From contig NZ_CP013854.1 in assembly GCF_001698125.1 (NCBI RefSeq), forward strand, positions 1 to 64,000: 64,000 bases of DNA, given 5' to 3'. Under the pieces are notes generated by a model. That model made no database searches. It saw only the letters and a list, made by a program, of their open reading frames with translations, and was not told the DNA's origin. The translations under genes were made by a program, and so were the position numbers. Every line of letters begins with the position of its first letter. The stretch's first letter is position 1. This document shows positions 48,981 to 57,580 of the stretch, one piece after another. This DNA is from Pseudonocardia sp. HH130630-07. GTDB taxonomy: Bacteria > Actinomycetota > Actinomycetes > Mycobacteriales > Pseudonocardiaceae.

Positions 48981-50165
48981 ATGCCCGAGGACGTCCTGAT
49001 CGGCCGCCGCCTACGCGAGATCAGGGTGTGGCGCGGCCTGTCGCTCCGGGCCGCCGCCGAACTCGCGGGGCTGTCGAAGTCGTACCTGTCCATGATCGAA
49101 CGGGGCGAGCGTGCGGTGGAGCGACGCTCGACGCTGTCGGCGCTCGCCACCGCGCTCCGGGTCGCCCCGACCGAGCTGACGGGGCAGCCGTTCGCCCCGG
49201 CCACCGAGACCGACGCAGGTGCCCGCGCGTCGGTGGAGGACGTGCGCGAGGCCCTGCGTCGTATCGAGACGGACGACCTGGACGCGGTCGACCTCCCCGA
49301 TCCGGACCGTCTGGCGGCACGGGTGGACGCCGCGCGGGCCGCCTCGCTGTCCTGTGACTTCGAGACGCTCGGTGCGATGCTGCCGAGCCTGGCGACCGAC
49401 GTCACGGCGGCCGCTCGCAACGGATCGGGCCGGGCACGGGCCCTGGCCGTCCCCGTGCTGCGGATGACGTTCCAGCTCGTGAAGGACCTCGGGTTCCACG
49501 ATGTCGCATGGATGGCGGTCGGACACGCGCACCGCGCGGCGCTGGCGCTCGGCGACCCTGCATGGATCGCGATGACGCAGTTCGACCGGGCCCGGGCCAT
49601 GATCGGCACCAATGCACCTGGCGCGGCCCTGAGACTGGTGCGCGACGCGGCCGACGAGGTCGAGCCGGAGGGAGACGGAGCCCAGGCCTACGGGATGCTC
49701 CTCCTGTCCATGGCCCTGCAGAGTGCGATCAACGACGTCGTCGACGACGTGCCCGCCCTGCTCGATGAGGCGGACCGGCTGGCCACGCACACGGGTGAGG
49801 GAACGTTCGGCGACATGTCGTTCGGACCGCGCAATCTCGGTGTGTGGCGGGTGACCCTGGCTGTGGAGACCGGGAACCTGGCGCAGGTCCCGGAGCTGGC
49901 AACGAGAGTGGACGTCGGGTCCATCGGATCCCGGGACCGGCAGGCGTCGTTCCACATCGATCACGGTCGCGGCCTGACGATGCTGCGCGGCAGGGAGTCC
50001 GAGGCGGTGAGGTCCCTGGCCCGCGCGGAGGCGGTCGCCCCGCAGTTCACCCGGGCCAACCCGTTCGCCCGCGAGATGGTCGGCGATCTGCTGCGCCGGG
50101 CGCGACGTGACACGAGCGGCCGTGAACTGCGGGGGATGGCCTACCGGATGGGCCTCGCCGGATAG
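48981..50165 (+). CDS. XRE-family transcriptional regulator with helical repeat domain
   Basis: The 394-residue protein starts with a Cro/C1-type HTH (IGRRLREIRVWRGLSLRAAAELAGLSKSYLSMIERGERAV, about 6-46). The rest is all-helical and Ala/Arg-rich, with a TPR-like pattern that recalls peptide- or hormone-sensing regulators (Rap/NprR/PlcR style or Streptomyces XRE regulators). ATG with GGAGGGG upstream. An inverted repeat over the transcription start suggests self-control. Two tiny ORFs follow, the first of which could be a small peptide partner, although this is speculative. Confidence 0.83.
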   Translation: MPEDVLIGRRLREIRVWRGLSLRAAAELAGLSKSYLSMIERGERAVERRSTLSALATALRVAPTELTGQPFAPATETDAGARASVEDVREALRRIETDDLDAVDLPDPDRLAARVDAARAASLSCDFETLGAMLPSLATDVTAAARNGSGRARALAVPVLRMTFQLVKDLGFHDVAWMAVGHAHRAALALGDPAWIAMTQFDRARAMIGTNAPGAALRLVRDAADEVEPEGDGAQAYGMLLLSMALQSAINDVVDDVPALLDEADRLATHTGEGTFGDMSFGPRNLGVWRVTLAVETGNLAQVPELATRVDVGSIGSRDRQASFHIDHGRGLTMLRGRESEAVRSLARAEAVAPQFTRANPFAREMVGDLLRRARRDTSGRELRGMAYRMGLAG

Positions 50166-50238
50166 GACGTCGACCGGCCGGCGCGGCGTCCACTCGGCGT
50201 GGACACGCGGTGATCGATGCTTCATAACGTGCTCGGTC

Positions 50239-50385
50239 ATGCACGCAGAGCGGCCGACCAGGCCTCGCAGGCGATCGACGGACCCAGGCCCGATCGACGA
50301 CGGATCGGGCCGGAACCTCGCGGTCGCCCTGTTCGTCATCTCCGGGATCTTCGCCGTCGTCGTCGTACTGGCGGCGATCTCCTGA
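50239..50385 (+). CDS. Small membrane protein (48 residues), unknown
   Basis: No recognised family. A hydrophilic, Arg/Pro-rich N-terminal half (RPTRPRRRSTDPGP) is followed by one hydrophobic helix (LAVALFVISGIFAVVVVLAA) at the C-terminus. A -10-like TAACGT lies eight bases upstream of the ATG, so it could be leaderless. Its TGA overlaps the next ATG (TGATG). Confidence 0.5.
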   Translation: MHAERPTRPRRRSTDPGPIDDGSGRNLAVALFVISGIFAVVVVLAAIS

Positions 50386-50639
50386 TGTCGACGGACCCTC
50401 GTCCGGAGCCGGTCCACGAGGTAGCCGACGATCATGCCGTCGACTTCTTGGTGAGGTACCCCGACCTACTCGAATCGCTCCTCACCGAGCACGTGAAGGA
50501 CGGCATCGGTGGCTGCAGCGCGTGTCCGCCCCCTCGCACGGGCCGTCGTCGGTGGCCGTGCAACGTCCTCCTGCTGGCGATCCGGGCTGTGCGCATCCTC
50601 GAGGCGCAGACCTCCGGCGGCTCCCCGAGTCCGTGGTAG
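50385..50639 (+). CDS. Small hypothetical protein (84 residues)
   Basis: No recognised family. The acidic N-terminal 45 residues (DHAVDFLVRYPDLLESLLTEHVKDG) look helical and folded; a GCSAC pair and a later Cys (WPCNVLL) could bind metal. Translation is coupled to the preceding mini-gene through TGATG. It converges with the LigD-type gene, ending 40 bases from its stop. Confidence 0.5.
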   Translation: MSTDPRPEPVHEVADDHAVDFLVRYPDLLESLLTEHVKDGIGGCSACPPPRTGRRRWPCNVLLLAIRAVRILEAQTSGGSPSPW

Positions 50640-50678
50640 CTCCGGCCCGGCGACGGCGGTTCGCCGGGAGCGGGCGCT

Positions 50679-51713
50679 TCAGGTGGTGGCGCGCCGGGCG
50701 CGCGACGGCTGCACCCGCATCGGCTCGCCGGGCATCTTGGGGTACTCGGGCGGGTAGGGCATCTCCGCCACACCCAGCTCCGCCTCGTCCTCGGCGTACC
50801 ACTCCAGCGCCGTCGTGCAGTCACCCGGCTCGGCGGTGGCCATCTCCTCGTGCGGGTTCCCGTGCCGCTCCAGGATCCCGGGGACGCTGCGCAGCGTGAA
50901 CTCGGCCGGATCGACCTCGGGCACCGCGTCCCAGCTCAGCGGCATCGAGACGGTGGCGTCCGGCAGGCCGCGCACCGACCAGGCCGAGGCTATGGTCCGG
51001 TCCCGCGCGGCCTGGTTGAAGTCGAGGAACACGCGGGCCCCGCGCTCCTCCTTCCACCAGTCGACGGTCGCCCGCTCCGGGATCCGGCGGCACACCCGGC
51101 GCGCGATCGCGATCACCGCGTGCCGCACCTGGATGAAGTCCCACTCCGGCCGCACCGGGACGAACACGTGCAGACCACGCCCGCCGGACGTCTTGGGCCA
51201 GCCGGTGAGCCCGGCCTCCGCGAGCACCTCGCGCAGCACCCCGGCGACGACGGCGGCGTCACCGAAGCCGGTACCCGGTTGCGGGTCGAGATCGATGCGC
51301 AGCTCGTCGGGATGCTCGGTGTCCGGGCAGCGGACCGGCCACGGGTGGAAGTCGAGGGTGTTGAGGTTCGCGGCCCACGCGATCGTCGCCGGCTCGGTGA
51401 TCGCGACGGATTCCGCCGTGCGCCCGCTCGGGAAGGTGACCGTGCAGGTCCGGACCCAGTCCGGGGCGCCCTTGGGGACCCGCTTGACGAAGAACGGCTC
51501 GCCGCCCACGCCGGAGTTGAACCGCTTGAGGTTCGTCGGACGGTCGCGCAGCGCCCGGGTCATCGGCTCCCCGACCGCGAGGTAGTACTCGACCACCTCC
51601 CGCTTGGTGATCCCGAGCTTGTCGAACACGACCTTGTCCGGGCTGGTCAGGCGGACGTCACGGGGCCCGTCCGGCCCGTCCACCCGCAGCATCACGACCT
51701 CACGGCTCGCCAC
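50679..51713 (-). CDS. LigD polymerase-domain (archaeo-eukaryotic primase-type) protein, second
   Basis: The 344-residue protein is another free-standing LigD polymerase domain with SPDKVVFDKLGITKREVVEYY, KRVPKGAPDWV, the metal motif RIDLDPQPG, TSGGRGLHVFVPV and ARVFLDFNQAARDRTIASAWSVR, all intact. It is closer to the NHEJ-type PolDom consensus than the copy at 39.6 kb. GTG 51713 follows a -10 box (TAGGTT) by six bases on the minus strand, so the transcript is probably leaderless. No Ku or ligase gene lies beside it. Confidence 0.9.
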   Translation of the reverse strand: MASREVVMLRVDGPDGPRDVRLTSPDKVVFDKLGITKREVVEYYLAVGEPMTRALRDRPTNLKRFNSGVGGEPFFVKRVPKGAPDWVRTCTVTFPSGRTAESVAITEPATIAWAANLNTLDFHPWPVRCPDTEHPDELRIDLDPQPGTGFGDAAVVAGVLREVLAEAGLTGWPKTSGGRGLHVFVPVRPEWDFIQVRHAVIAIARRVCRRIPERATVDWWKEERGARVFLDFNQAARDRTIASAWSVRGLPDATVSMPLSWDAVPEVDPAEFTLRSVPGILERHGNPHEEMATAEPGDCTTALEWYAEDEAELGVAEMPYPPEYPKMPGEPMRVQPSRARRATT

Positions 51714-51719
51714 GGGGGG

Positions 51720-51725
51720 AACCTA
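51720..51725 (-). promoter_or_regulatory. -10 box for leaderless LigD-type gene
   Basis: TAGGTT on the minus strand, six bases, then GTG 51713. It lies back to back with the plus-strand -10 at 51741-51746. Confidence 0.5.
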
Positions 51726-51740
51726 CCGCCCTCCGGCGAC

Positions 51741-51746
51741 TATCGT
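51741..51746 (+). promoter_or_regulatory. -10 box for leaderless small membrane protein gene
   Basis: TATCGT, six bases, then ATG 51753. Only 39 bases separate the two divergent start codons. Confidence 0.5.
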
Positions 51747-51752
51747 GCCCCC

Positions 51753-52034
51753 ATGACCCCTGACCGGTCCCCCCGGTTCGACGACGACCTGATCGGCCTG
51801 GATCCCGACGATCCGGAGGCCCGGGCGTTCGCCGCGCACCTCGACCGGATGCAGCGGGTGCCGTCGTGCTCGGTCGAGGGCTACATCCGCGGGGTCGGGG
51901 ACTTCGCCGAGTCGGCCAACCGGCTACGTGGCCCACGCCGGACGGCGGCGGTCACCGTGACCGTCCTGCTGCTGCTCGTGGCCGCGTGGGTGATCGCGAA
52001 CGCGGCGGTCTTCGTCGTCACCACCTGGATCTGA
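51753..52034 (+). CDS. Small single-pass membrane protein (93 residues), unknown
   Basis: No family recognised. The first 65 residues are acidic and cytoplasmic-looking (FDDDLIGLDPDDPEARAFAAHLDRM); one hydrophobic helix at about 67-90 ends the protein (VTVTVLLLLVAAWVIANAAVFVVTTW). Divergent from the LigD-type gene and upstream of msrB. Confidence 0.7.
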   Translation: MTPDRSPRFDDDLIGLDPDDPEARAFAAHLDRMQRVPSCSVEGYIRGVGDFAESANRLRGPRRTAAVTVTVLLLLVAAWVIANAAVFVVTTWI

Positions 52035-52055
52035 GCCGCGCGCCCGGGAAAGGGT

Positions 52056-52061
52056 TAGCGT
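52056..52061 (+). promoter_or_regulatory. -10 box for msrB
   Basis: TAGCGT, six bases, then ATG 52068. A GGAGG lies within the spacer, so both leaderless and SD-led starts are possible. Confidence 0.45.
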
Positions 52062-52067
52062 GGAGGC

Positions 52068-52517
52068 ATGGGTCTGTTCAGCCGCAACACCGCCTCCGGG
52101 AGCGACCTGCCGGCACCGAAGGTGGAGAAGACCGACGACGAGTGGCGGGCCCAGCTGAGCCCGGAGGAGTACCAGGTGCTCCGCCGGGCCGGGACCGAGC
52201 GCCCGTTCACCGGGGAGTACACCGACACGACGACGACCGGCGTCTACAACTGCCGGGCCTGCGGGGCCGAGCTGTTCCGCAGCGAGACGAAGTTCGCCTC
52301 GCACTGCGGATGGCCGTCGTTCTTCACCCCGCTGGCCGGTGACGCGATCATCGAGCGCACCGACAGCACCCTGGGCATGACCCGGACCGAGGTGCTGTGC
52401 GCGACCTGCCACGGCCACCTGGGCCACGTGTTCGCCGGGGAGGGCTACGACACCCCGACGGACCTGCGCTACTGCATCAACTCCGTCTCCCTGACCCTGG
52501 CTCCCGCGGAGCAGTAG
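52068..52517 (+). CDS. msrB: Peptide-methionine (R)-S-oxide reductase (MsrB)
   Basis: The 149-residue protein has the MsrB fold with two zinc-binding CxxC pairs (CRAC and CATC), SHCGWPSFF and the catalytic Cys in RYCINS. It reduces methionine-R-sulfoxide in proteins using thioredoxin. The catalytic and zinc residues are all present. It ends 27 bases before a 49-bp perfect palindrome. Confidence 0.95.
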   Translation: MGLFSRNTASGSDLPAPKVEKTDDEWRAQLSPEEYQVLRRAGTERPFTGEYTDTTTTGVYNCRACGAELFRSETKFASHCGWPSFFTPLAGDAIIERTDSTLGMTRTEVLCATCHGHLGHVFAGEGYDTPTDLRYCINSVSLTLAPAEQ

Positions 52518-52543
52518 CCCCCACCCCACCCCGACCCCGGTTC

Positions 52544-52592
52544 CACTCATGGAGCTTCAGCCTCGTGGCACGAGGCTGAAGCTCCATGAGTG
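52544..52592. repeat. 49-bp perfect palindrome between msrB and hemQ
   Basis: 24-bp arms beginning CACTCATGGAGCTTCAGC around a single central G, without a mismatch. At about 58% G+C it is poorer in GC than its surroundings. It sits midway between two convergent genes, so it may end transcription from both sides, but its length, perfection and base composition look more like a dispersed palindromic repeat unit. Confidence 0.9.
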
Positions 52593-52634
52593 CGGCGGCG
52601 GGAGGGTGCGGCGACGGCGGGAAGGGGTGCGGGG

Positions 52635-53330
52635 TCAGGGAAGGGCGGCGACGAGGTCGCCGACCTCGACCCGGGGACCGGTGTAGAACGGGATCTCCTC
52701 CCGGACGTGCCGGCGCGCCTCGGTGCCACGCAGGTGCCGCATGAGGTCGACGATGCGGTACAGCTCGTCGGCCTCGAACGCGAGGATCCACTCGTAGTCG
52801 CCCAGCGCGAACGCCGGGACGGTGTTGGCCCGGACGTCCGCGTAGTCCCTGGCCTCCTTGCCGTGGTCGGCGAGCATCGTGCGGCGCTCGGCGTCCGGGA
52901 GCAGGTACCACTCGTAGGACCGGACGAACGGGTAGACGCACACGTAGCGCTTCGGGTCCTCACCCGCCATGAACGCGGGCACGTGGCTCTTGTTGAACTC
53001 CGCCGGCCGGTGCAGCGCCGTCTGGCTCCAGACCGGCACCGAGGCCCGGCCGAGCGCGGTGGTGCGCCGCAGGTCGGCGTAGGCGGCCTGCAGCGACTCG
53101 ATCTCCGCGGCGTGCCACCAGATCATGTAGTCGGCGTCGTGCCGGACCCCGGCGAGGTCGTACACCCCGCGGACGGTGACGTCCTTGTTCGCCAGCGAGT
53201 CCAGGTACTCCCCCGCCTCACGGCCGGCCGTGGCCCGGTCGTCGCCGAGCCGGCCGGGCTCGACGCGGAACACCGACCACATGGTGTAGCGGATGGTGTC
53301 GTTGATCGCTTTGACGTCCACGCGGGCCAT
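52635..53330 (-). CDS. hemQ: Coproheme decarboxylase HemQ (ChdC)
   Basis: The 231-residue protein is the actinobacterial HemQ, which oxidatively decarboxylates coproheme III to heme b. Tyr133 ([10 protein letters not shown]) matches the radical tyrosine, His116 (NKSHVPAF) the distal and His156 (ADHGKEA) the proximal position; their spacing equals that of the Corynebacterium enzyme (118, 135, 158). The ATG at 53330 is chosen over an upstream frame because a -10 box lies seven bases before it. Third gene of the heme set. Confidence 0.93.
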   Translation of the reverse strand: MARVDVKAINDTIRYTMWSVFRVEPGRLGDDRATAGREAGEYLDSLANKDVTVRGVYDLAGVRHDADYMIWWHAAEIESLQAAYADLRRTTALGRASVPVWSQTALHRPAEFNKSHVPAFMAGEDPKRYVCVYPFVRSYEWYLLPDAERRTMLADHGKEARDYADVRANTVPAFALGDYEWILAFEADELYRIVDLMRHLRGTEARRHVREEIPFYTGPRVEVGDLVAALP

Positions 53331-53337
53331 GCGGCCG

Positions 53338-53343
53338 ATGCTA
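53338..53343 (-). promoter_or_regulatory. -10 box of hemQ overlapping the hemY stop codon
   Basis: TAGCAT on the minus strand, seven bases before the hemQ ATG. Its first three bases are the TAG stop of hemY. Confidence 0.5.
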
Positions 53344-54807
53344 CGCCGGGGGGTTAGGGCGCCCTGACCCCCGGGCGAGCGCACCCGCCAGCCGCTCCGC
53401 CGCGGCCCGGGCCGTTCCGACGCAGGCCGGAACACCGACGCCGTGCAGCATCGCCCCGGTCACCGCCAGTCCCGGCTCGGCGGCGACCGCGTCCTCCAGA
53501 GCGGCGACGATCCGCCCGTGCCCGACGCCGTACTGCGGCAGCCCGCCGCCCCAGCGCTGCACGTGCACCGCGACCGGCTCGGAGTCGATCCCGTCGAGGA
53601 CCCGCAGGTCGGCGCGGGTCCGCGCGACCAGCTCGGCGTCGTCGACCTGCAACGTCGCGGCCTCGCCGAAGCGCCCGATCGACGCGCGGACGCGCACCAG
53701 CCCGTCCTCACCCAGGTGCGCCCACTTCGTCGACGCGTGGGTCACGCCCTTCACCGAGAGCGGTTCGTCGGCCGCCACCAGGCAGCCCGACGTCGCGGGC
53801 ATCCCGGCGACGTCGGCGGCCCGGTAGGCCAGTCCGACGACGGCCGACGACGCCAGCTCGATCCGGCCCGCGGCCGTCGCTGCGGCGGGGACGACCGGCT
53901 CCAGCAGCCGCCGCGCCGCGGGGGCGGGGACGGCGAGGACGACCGCGTCGACGTCGAGCTGCTCCGGGGCCGGTGCCGGGCCGAGCTCCAGCCGCCAGCC
54001 ACCCTCACGCCGGGCCAGCGCACGGACCGTCGTACCGGTCCGGACGGTCGCCGCCGCCGCCGTCACCAGCGCCGCGACGACCTCCCGGTAGCCACCGCGC
54101 ACCGCCCCGAAGACCGGCCCGGCCGCCGCGGGCTGCGGCGCGGCACCGGACGGACCGGCAGCGAGCGTGCCCGCCCGCTGCCCGCTCGCGGCCATCCCGG
54201 CACCCGCCGCCGCGGTCAGTGACGCCGCCCCGCCGTCCAGCGCGGCGGCCAGCGCGGGCACCGTCGCACGCAGGCCGAGCGTGTCGACCCGGCCCGCGTA
54301 GACCCCGCCCAGCAGCGGGTCCGCGATCCGGTCGACGACCTCGGGGCCGAACCGCTCGCGCAGCAGCGCGCCGAGCGCGACGTCGGCACCGGAGTCCCAG
54401 TCCAGGGGTTCGTCCGGCTCGGCGGCCACGGTCGCGAGCCCGGCCGGGGACAGCACGCCGTCCAGCACCGCCTGCGGGCCGGGCACCCCCATCAGCGTCC
54501 CGCGCGGCAGCCCGGCGGTCCGCCCGCCCGCGCGGATCGTCGCGGTCGCCGCGGTCGGGTGGGTCAGCGCGGCGGCGAGCCCGATCTCGTCGAGCAGCGC
54601 CGGCATCTCGGGCCGCCGCACCAGGAACGCCTCGGCACCGACGTCGAACGGCGCACCGGCCAGATCGACGGTGCGGAGCACACCACCGAGCCGGTCCCGC
54701 TGCTCCAGCAGCACGATCTCCGCACCCGGGCCGAGCAGCGTGCGCAGCCGGTGCGCGGCGGCCAGCCCGGAGATCCCGCCACCGACGACGGCGACGCGGG
54801 GGCTCAT
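53341..54807 (-). CDS. hemY: Coproporphyrinogen III / protoporphyrinogen oxidase (HemY)
   Basis: The 488-residue flavoprotein has the FAD dinucleotide motif [15 protein letters not shown] at the N-terminus and the GG motif after it, with the C-terminal [21 protein letters not shown]-binding segment. In Gram-positive bacteria this enzyme makes coproporphyrin III for the HemQ route. The ATG overlaps the hemE stop (ATGA). An Ala/Gly-rich low-complexity stretch near residues 190-230 is not typical and may be a disordered loop. Confidence 0.92.
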   Translation of the reverse strand: MSPRVAVVGGGISGLAAAHRLRTLLGPGAEIVLLEQRDRLGGVLRTVDLAGAPFDVGAEAFLVRRPEMPALLDEIGLAAALTHPTAATATIRAGGRTAGLPRGTLMGVPGPQAVLDGVLSPAGLATVAAEPDEPLDWDSGADVALGALLRERFGPEVVDRIADPLLGGVYAGRVDTLGLRATVPALAAALDGGAASLTAAAGAGMAASGQRAGTLAAGPSGAAPQPAAAGPVFGAVRGGYREVVAALVTAAAATVRTGTTVRALARREGGWRLELGPAPAPEQLDVDAVVLAVPAPAARRLLEPVVPAAATAAGRIELASSAVVGLAYRAADVAGMPATSGCLVAADEPLSVKGVTHASTKWAHLGEDGLVRVRASIGRFGEAATLQVDDAELVARTRADLRVLDGIDSEPVAVHVQRWGGGLPQYGVGHGRIVAALEDAVAAEPGLAVTGAMLHGVGVPACVGTARAAAERLAGALARGSGRPNPPA

Positions 54808-55889
54808 CCGACCGGCTGGGCGTGGACCGTCTCGACGGTGCGGGTGACGACGTCCGGGTCGGTCTGCGGCAGCACGCCGTGGCCGAGGTTGAAGACGTGC
54901 CCCGGGCATCGGGCGCCCTCGGCGGCGATCCGGACCACCTCGGCGTCGACCGCCTCCTGGCCGGCGAACAGCACCGCGGGGTCGAGGTTGCCCTGCACCG
55001 GCAGGGCGCCACCGGCGCGGGCGGCCGCGACGTCCAGCGGCGTGCGCCAGTCGACACCGATCACGTCCGCACCGGCCTCGGCCATCGCGCCGTACAGCTC
55101 CGCGGTGCCGACGCCGAAGTGGATCCGGGGCAGCCCGGTACCGGCCAGCGAGGAGAGGACGGCCGTCGAGTGCGGCAGCACGAACTCCCGGTAGTCGCGC
55201 TCGGACAGCGCGCCGGCCCAGGAGTCGAACAGCTGCACCGCGTCCACCCCGGCCGCGACCTGGCGGTGCAGGAAGGTGCCGGTGATCGCGGCGAGGCGGC
55301 CCATCAGGGCGTGCCACACGTCGGGCTCGGACCGCATGAGCGCCTTGGTCCGCTCGTGGTTGCGGCTGGGCCCGCCCTCGATCAGGTAGGACGCAAGGGT
55401 GAACGGCGCCCCGGCGAAGCCGATCAGCGGGGTGTCCCCCAGCTCGGGCAGCAGCAGCGCGATCGCCTCGGCGACCCGGTCGGACTGCTCGGGCGACGGT
55501 TCCGGCAGCGCCTCGACGTCGGCCGCGGTGCGCACCGGGTGCTCGATCACCGGACCGGTGCCGGGCACGATCTCGACGCCGATACCGGCCAGGTGCAGCG
55601 GGACCACGATGTCGGAGAAGAGGATCGCGGCGTCGACACCGTGCCTGCGGACCGGCTGCAGCGTGATCTCGCAGGTGAGGTCGGGGGTCAGGCACGCCTC
55701 GAGCATCGCGTTGTCCCGGCGCAGCGCCCGGTACTCCGGCAGCGAGCGCCCGGCCTGGCGCATGAACCACACCGGCAGCCGGGACGGACGACGACCGTGC
55801 GCCGCCTCCAGGAACGGGGCCCCGGCGAGGTCGCGCCGCGCGGTGGCGGACTGGACGGTCGTGTCGGCGGTGTCGGTCCCAGCACTCAT
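54804..55889 (-). CDS. hemE: Uroporphyrinogen decarboxylase (HemE)
   Basis: The 361-residue protein shows the signature [16 protein letters not shown] near residue 39, [12 protein letters not shown] with the catalytic Asp, and [17 protein letters not shown]. It decarboxylates uroporphyrinogen III to coproporphyrinogen III, the substrate for HemY. First gene of the hemE-hemY unit; hemQ follows with its own promoter. Confidence 0.95.
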   Translation of the reverse strand: MSAGTDTADTTVQSATARRDLAGAPFLEAAHGRRPSRLPVWFMRQAGRSLPEYRALRRDNAMLEACLTPDLTCEITLQPVRRHGVDAAILFSDIVVPLHLAGIGVEIVPGTGPVIEHPVRTAADVEALPEPSPEQSDRVAEAIALLLPELGDTPLIGFAGAPFTLASYLIEGGPSRNHERTKALMRSEPDVWHALMGRLAAITGTFLHRQVAAGVDAVQLFDSWAGALSERDYREFVLPHSTAVLSSLAGTGLPRIHFGVGTAELYGAMAEAGADVIGVDWRTPLDVAAARAGGALPVQGNLDPAVLFAGQEAVDAEVVRIAAEGARCPGHVFNLGHGVLPQTDPDVVTRTVETVHAQPVG

Positions 55890-55969
55890 GAGGGCGTCAT
55901 CGTCGCACGGCGCGCCGGTCGGCGTGCAGCCACCCGGCGCGCCTGCCAGGTGCGACGACCGGCGCCGCC

Positions 55970-55975
55970 TAGAGT
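55970..55975 (+). promoter_or_regulatory. -10 box for the DUF3000 gene
   Basis: TAGAGT, eight bases, then GTG 55984. Confidence 0.45.
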
Positions 55976-55983
55976 TCCGCGCC

Positions 55984-56601
55984 GTGCCGGACCCGAACTC
56001 GCCGCCTCCCCTGTTCCGCCGGGCCGTGTCGTCGCTCGCGTCGGTGGCGCCGCGCCCCGAACTGGTGGTGCGCGCGCTCGAGGCGCCGCCCCGGCTCGCG
56101 CCCTACAGCTGGGCGACCAGCGTGGAGGCCGACATCGGGCACCGCGGGGACGGCACCGACGACCTCGACGAGCCGGACACGTCCGGCCGGCTGATCCTGC
56201 TGCACGACCCGGACGGCCAGGACCGCTGGCAGGGCACCTTCCGGCTGGTGTGCTTCGTGCAGGCCCGGCTGGAGCCCGGGCAGCTCGGCGACGACATGCT
56301 GCCGCGGATCGGCTGGTCCTGGCTGACCGACGCGCTCGGCCACGCCGGCGCCGCCTTCACCGCGCTCGGCGGCACCGTCACCCAGACCGCGTCGGTGCGC
56401 TTCGGGGGCCTCGGCGAGGCGTCCCTGACCGCCGACGACGACCCGCCGCGGGAGGACGACGTCGAGCTGCGGGCGTCCTGGACGCCTACGGAGAGCGACG
56501 CGGACCTGACCCGACACGCCGTGGCGTTCGGTTCGCTGGTCGCGACCGCCGCCGGACTGCCGCCGGCGGGCGCCGTACCGTTGAGCCGGTCACCCGGTTG
56601 A
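55984..56601 (+). CDS. DUF3000 family protein
   Basis: The 205-residue protein belongs to an actinobacteria-specific family (DUF3000) of unknown role, with the characteristic opening [34 protein letters not shown] and later [11 protein letters not shown] and [13 protein letters not shown]. No membrane segments. It is typically found between hemE and the RNase D/regulator genes, as here. Probably leaderless. Confidence 0.88.
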   Translation: MPDPNSPPPLFRRAVSSLASVAPRPELVVRALEAPPRLAPYSWATSVEADIGHRGDGTDDLDEPDTSGRLILLHDPDGQDRWQGTFRLVCFVQARLEPGQLGDDMLPRIGWSWLTDALGHAGAAFTALGGTVTQTASVRFGGLGEASLTADDDPPREDDVELRASWTPTESDADLTRHAVAFGSLVATAAGLPPAGAVPLSRSPG

Positions 56602-56726
56602 TCGATGCAGGTCAGCGGCGCGGTGACGAAAAAGATCACCCGATGGAGTGGGGCCGCCGCCACATCCATGTAACTTTCACGGCCAGAAGTTCGAATGCAC
56701 ACGCGACGTTAGGCCGCATGGAGGGA

Positions 56727-56732
56727 TACCAT
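56727..56732 (+). promoter_or_regulatory. -10 box for a leaderless upstream ORF and the NarL-type regulator
   Basis: TACCAT, seven bases, then ATG 56740. Confidence 0.45.
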
Positions 56733-56739
56733 CTCTCGC

Positions 56740-56829
56740 ATGGCACCCACCCGGGCGGCCGAGCGCCACTCTCCGTCCCTCGGGTTCCGGTGTTGGTCGG
56801 GGGCTGACGGCCGACTCCAGGAAGGTTGA
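56740..56829 (+). CDS. Possible 29-residue leaderless upstream ORF
   Basis: The frame ATG 56740 to TGA 56829 follows a -10 box by seven bases and ends four bases before the GTG of the response regulator. The regulator's AGGAAGG lies inside the last codons of this ORF. The peptide (start MAPTRAAERHS) has no known similarity. It may couple translation to the regulator gene. Confidence 0.4.
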   Translation: MAPTRAAERHSPSLGFRCWSGADGRLQEG

Positions 56830-56833
56830 CGAC

Positions 56834-57580
56834 GTGGCTGTACTTGGCCAGCAAGTGCCGGCGCAGGGCTCCGGCAGCACCACCGGTGGTGGGGCTCCGA
56901 TCGGGGGGGCCGTGCTCTCGCCGGGGGTCGTCCCGCAACCGCGGGAGGAGTTGTTCACGGTTCTCGTCGTGGACGACCACCCGCTGCTGCGCGAGGCGAT
57001 CGCCGGGCGGCTCCGCTCCATGGGGGCGGGCACCGTGCACGAGGCCGCGTCGGTGACCGAGGCGCGTGCGCGTGCGCACGCCGCCGGTCCGTGCGACCTG
57101 GCGATCCTCGACCTCACGCTGCCGGACGGCAGCGGCCTCGACCTGGTCAGCGAGTTGCGCTCGCTGGGCTGGAACCGGCTGGTCGTGCTCGCCTCCTCCG
57201 ACGACCCCTACGCGGTGCGCTCGGCGTTCCAGGCGGGGGCGCAGGCCTACCTGCTGAAGTCGGCGTCGCCGTCGGTCGTGACCGACGGTGTCAAGCGGGT
57301 GCTCGACGGCGGCGTGTACGCCGACCCCACGGTCGCCCCGCTGCTCGCCACCGGCTCCCGGGTCCCGGGCACCGACAACACCCCCCGCGAGCTGTCCGCC
57401 CGCGAGGTCGAGGTGCTGCAGCTGGTGGCCGACGGGCAGTCGAACAAGGAGATCGGTGAGGCGCTGAACCTCTCGGCGCTGACGGTGAAGAGCCACCTGT
57501 CCCGGATCGGGCGCAAGCTCGGTACCGGTGACCGCGCCCAGATGGTGGCGCTGGCCATGCGTGCGGGGGTCATTCGCTGA
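56834..57580 (+). CDS. NarL/FixJ-family response regulator, orphan
   Basis: The 248-residue protein has a 40-residue Gly/Pro-rich N-terminal extension, then a receiver domain (VVDDHPLLRE; phosphoacceptor Asp93 in LAILDLTLPDG; Lys in LLKSASP) and a LuxR-type HTH (ELSAREVEVLQLVADGQSNKEIGEALNLSALTVKSHLSRI). No histidine kinase gene is adjacent. GTG start with AGGAAGG upstream inside a short ORF. Conserved next to the RNase D gene in related actinomycetes. Confidence 0.88.
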   Translation: MAVLGQQVPAQGSGSTTGGGAPIGGAVLSPGVVPQPREELFTVLVVDDHPLLREAIAGRLRSMGAGTVHEAASVTEARARAHAAGPCDLAILDLTLPDGSGLDLVSELRSLGWNRLVVLASSDDPYAVRSAFQAGAQAYLLKSASPSVVTDGVKRVLDGGVYADPTVAPLLATGSRVPGTDNTPRELSAREVEVLQLVADGQSNKEIGEALNLSALTVKSHLSRIGRKLGTGDRAQMVALAMRAGVIR

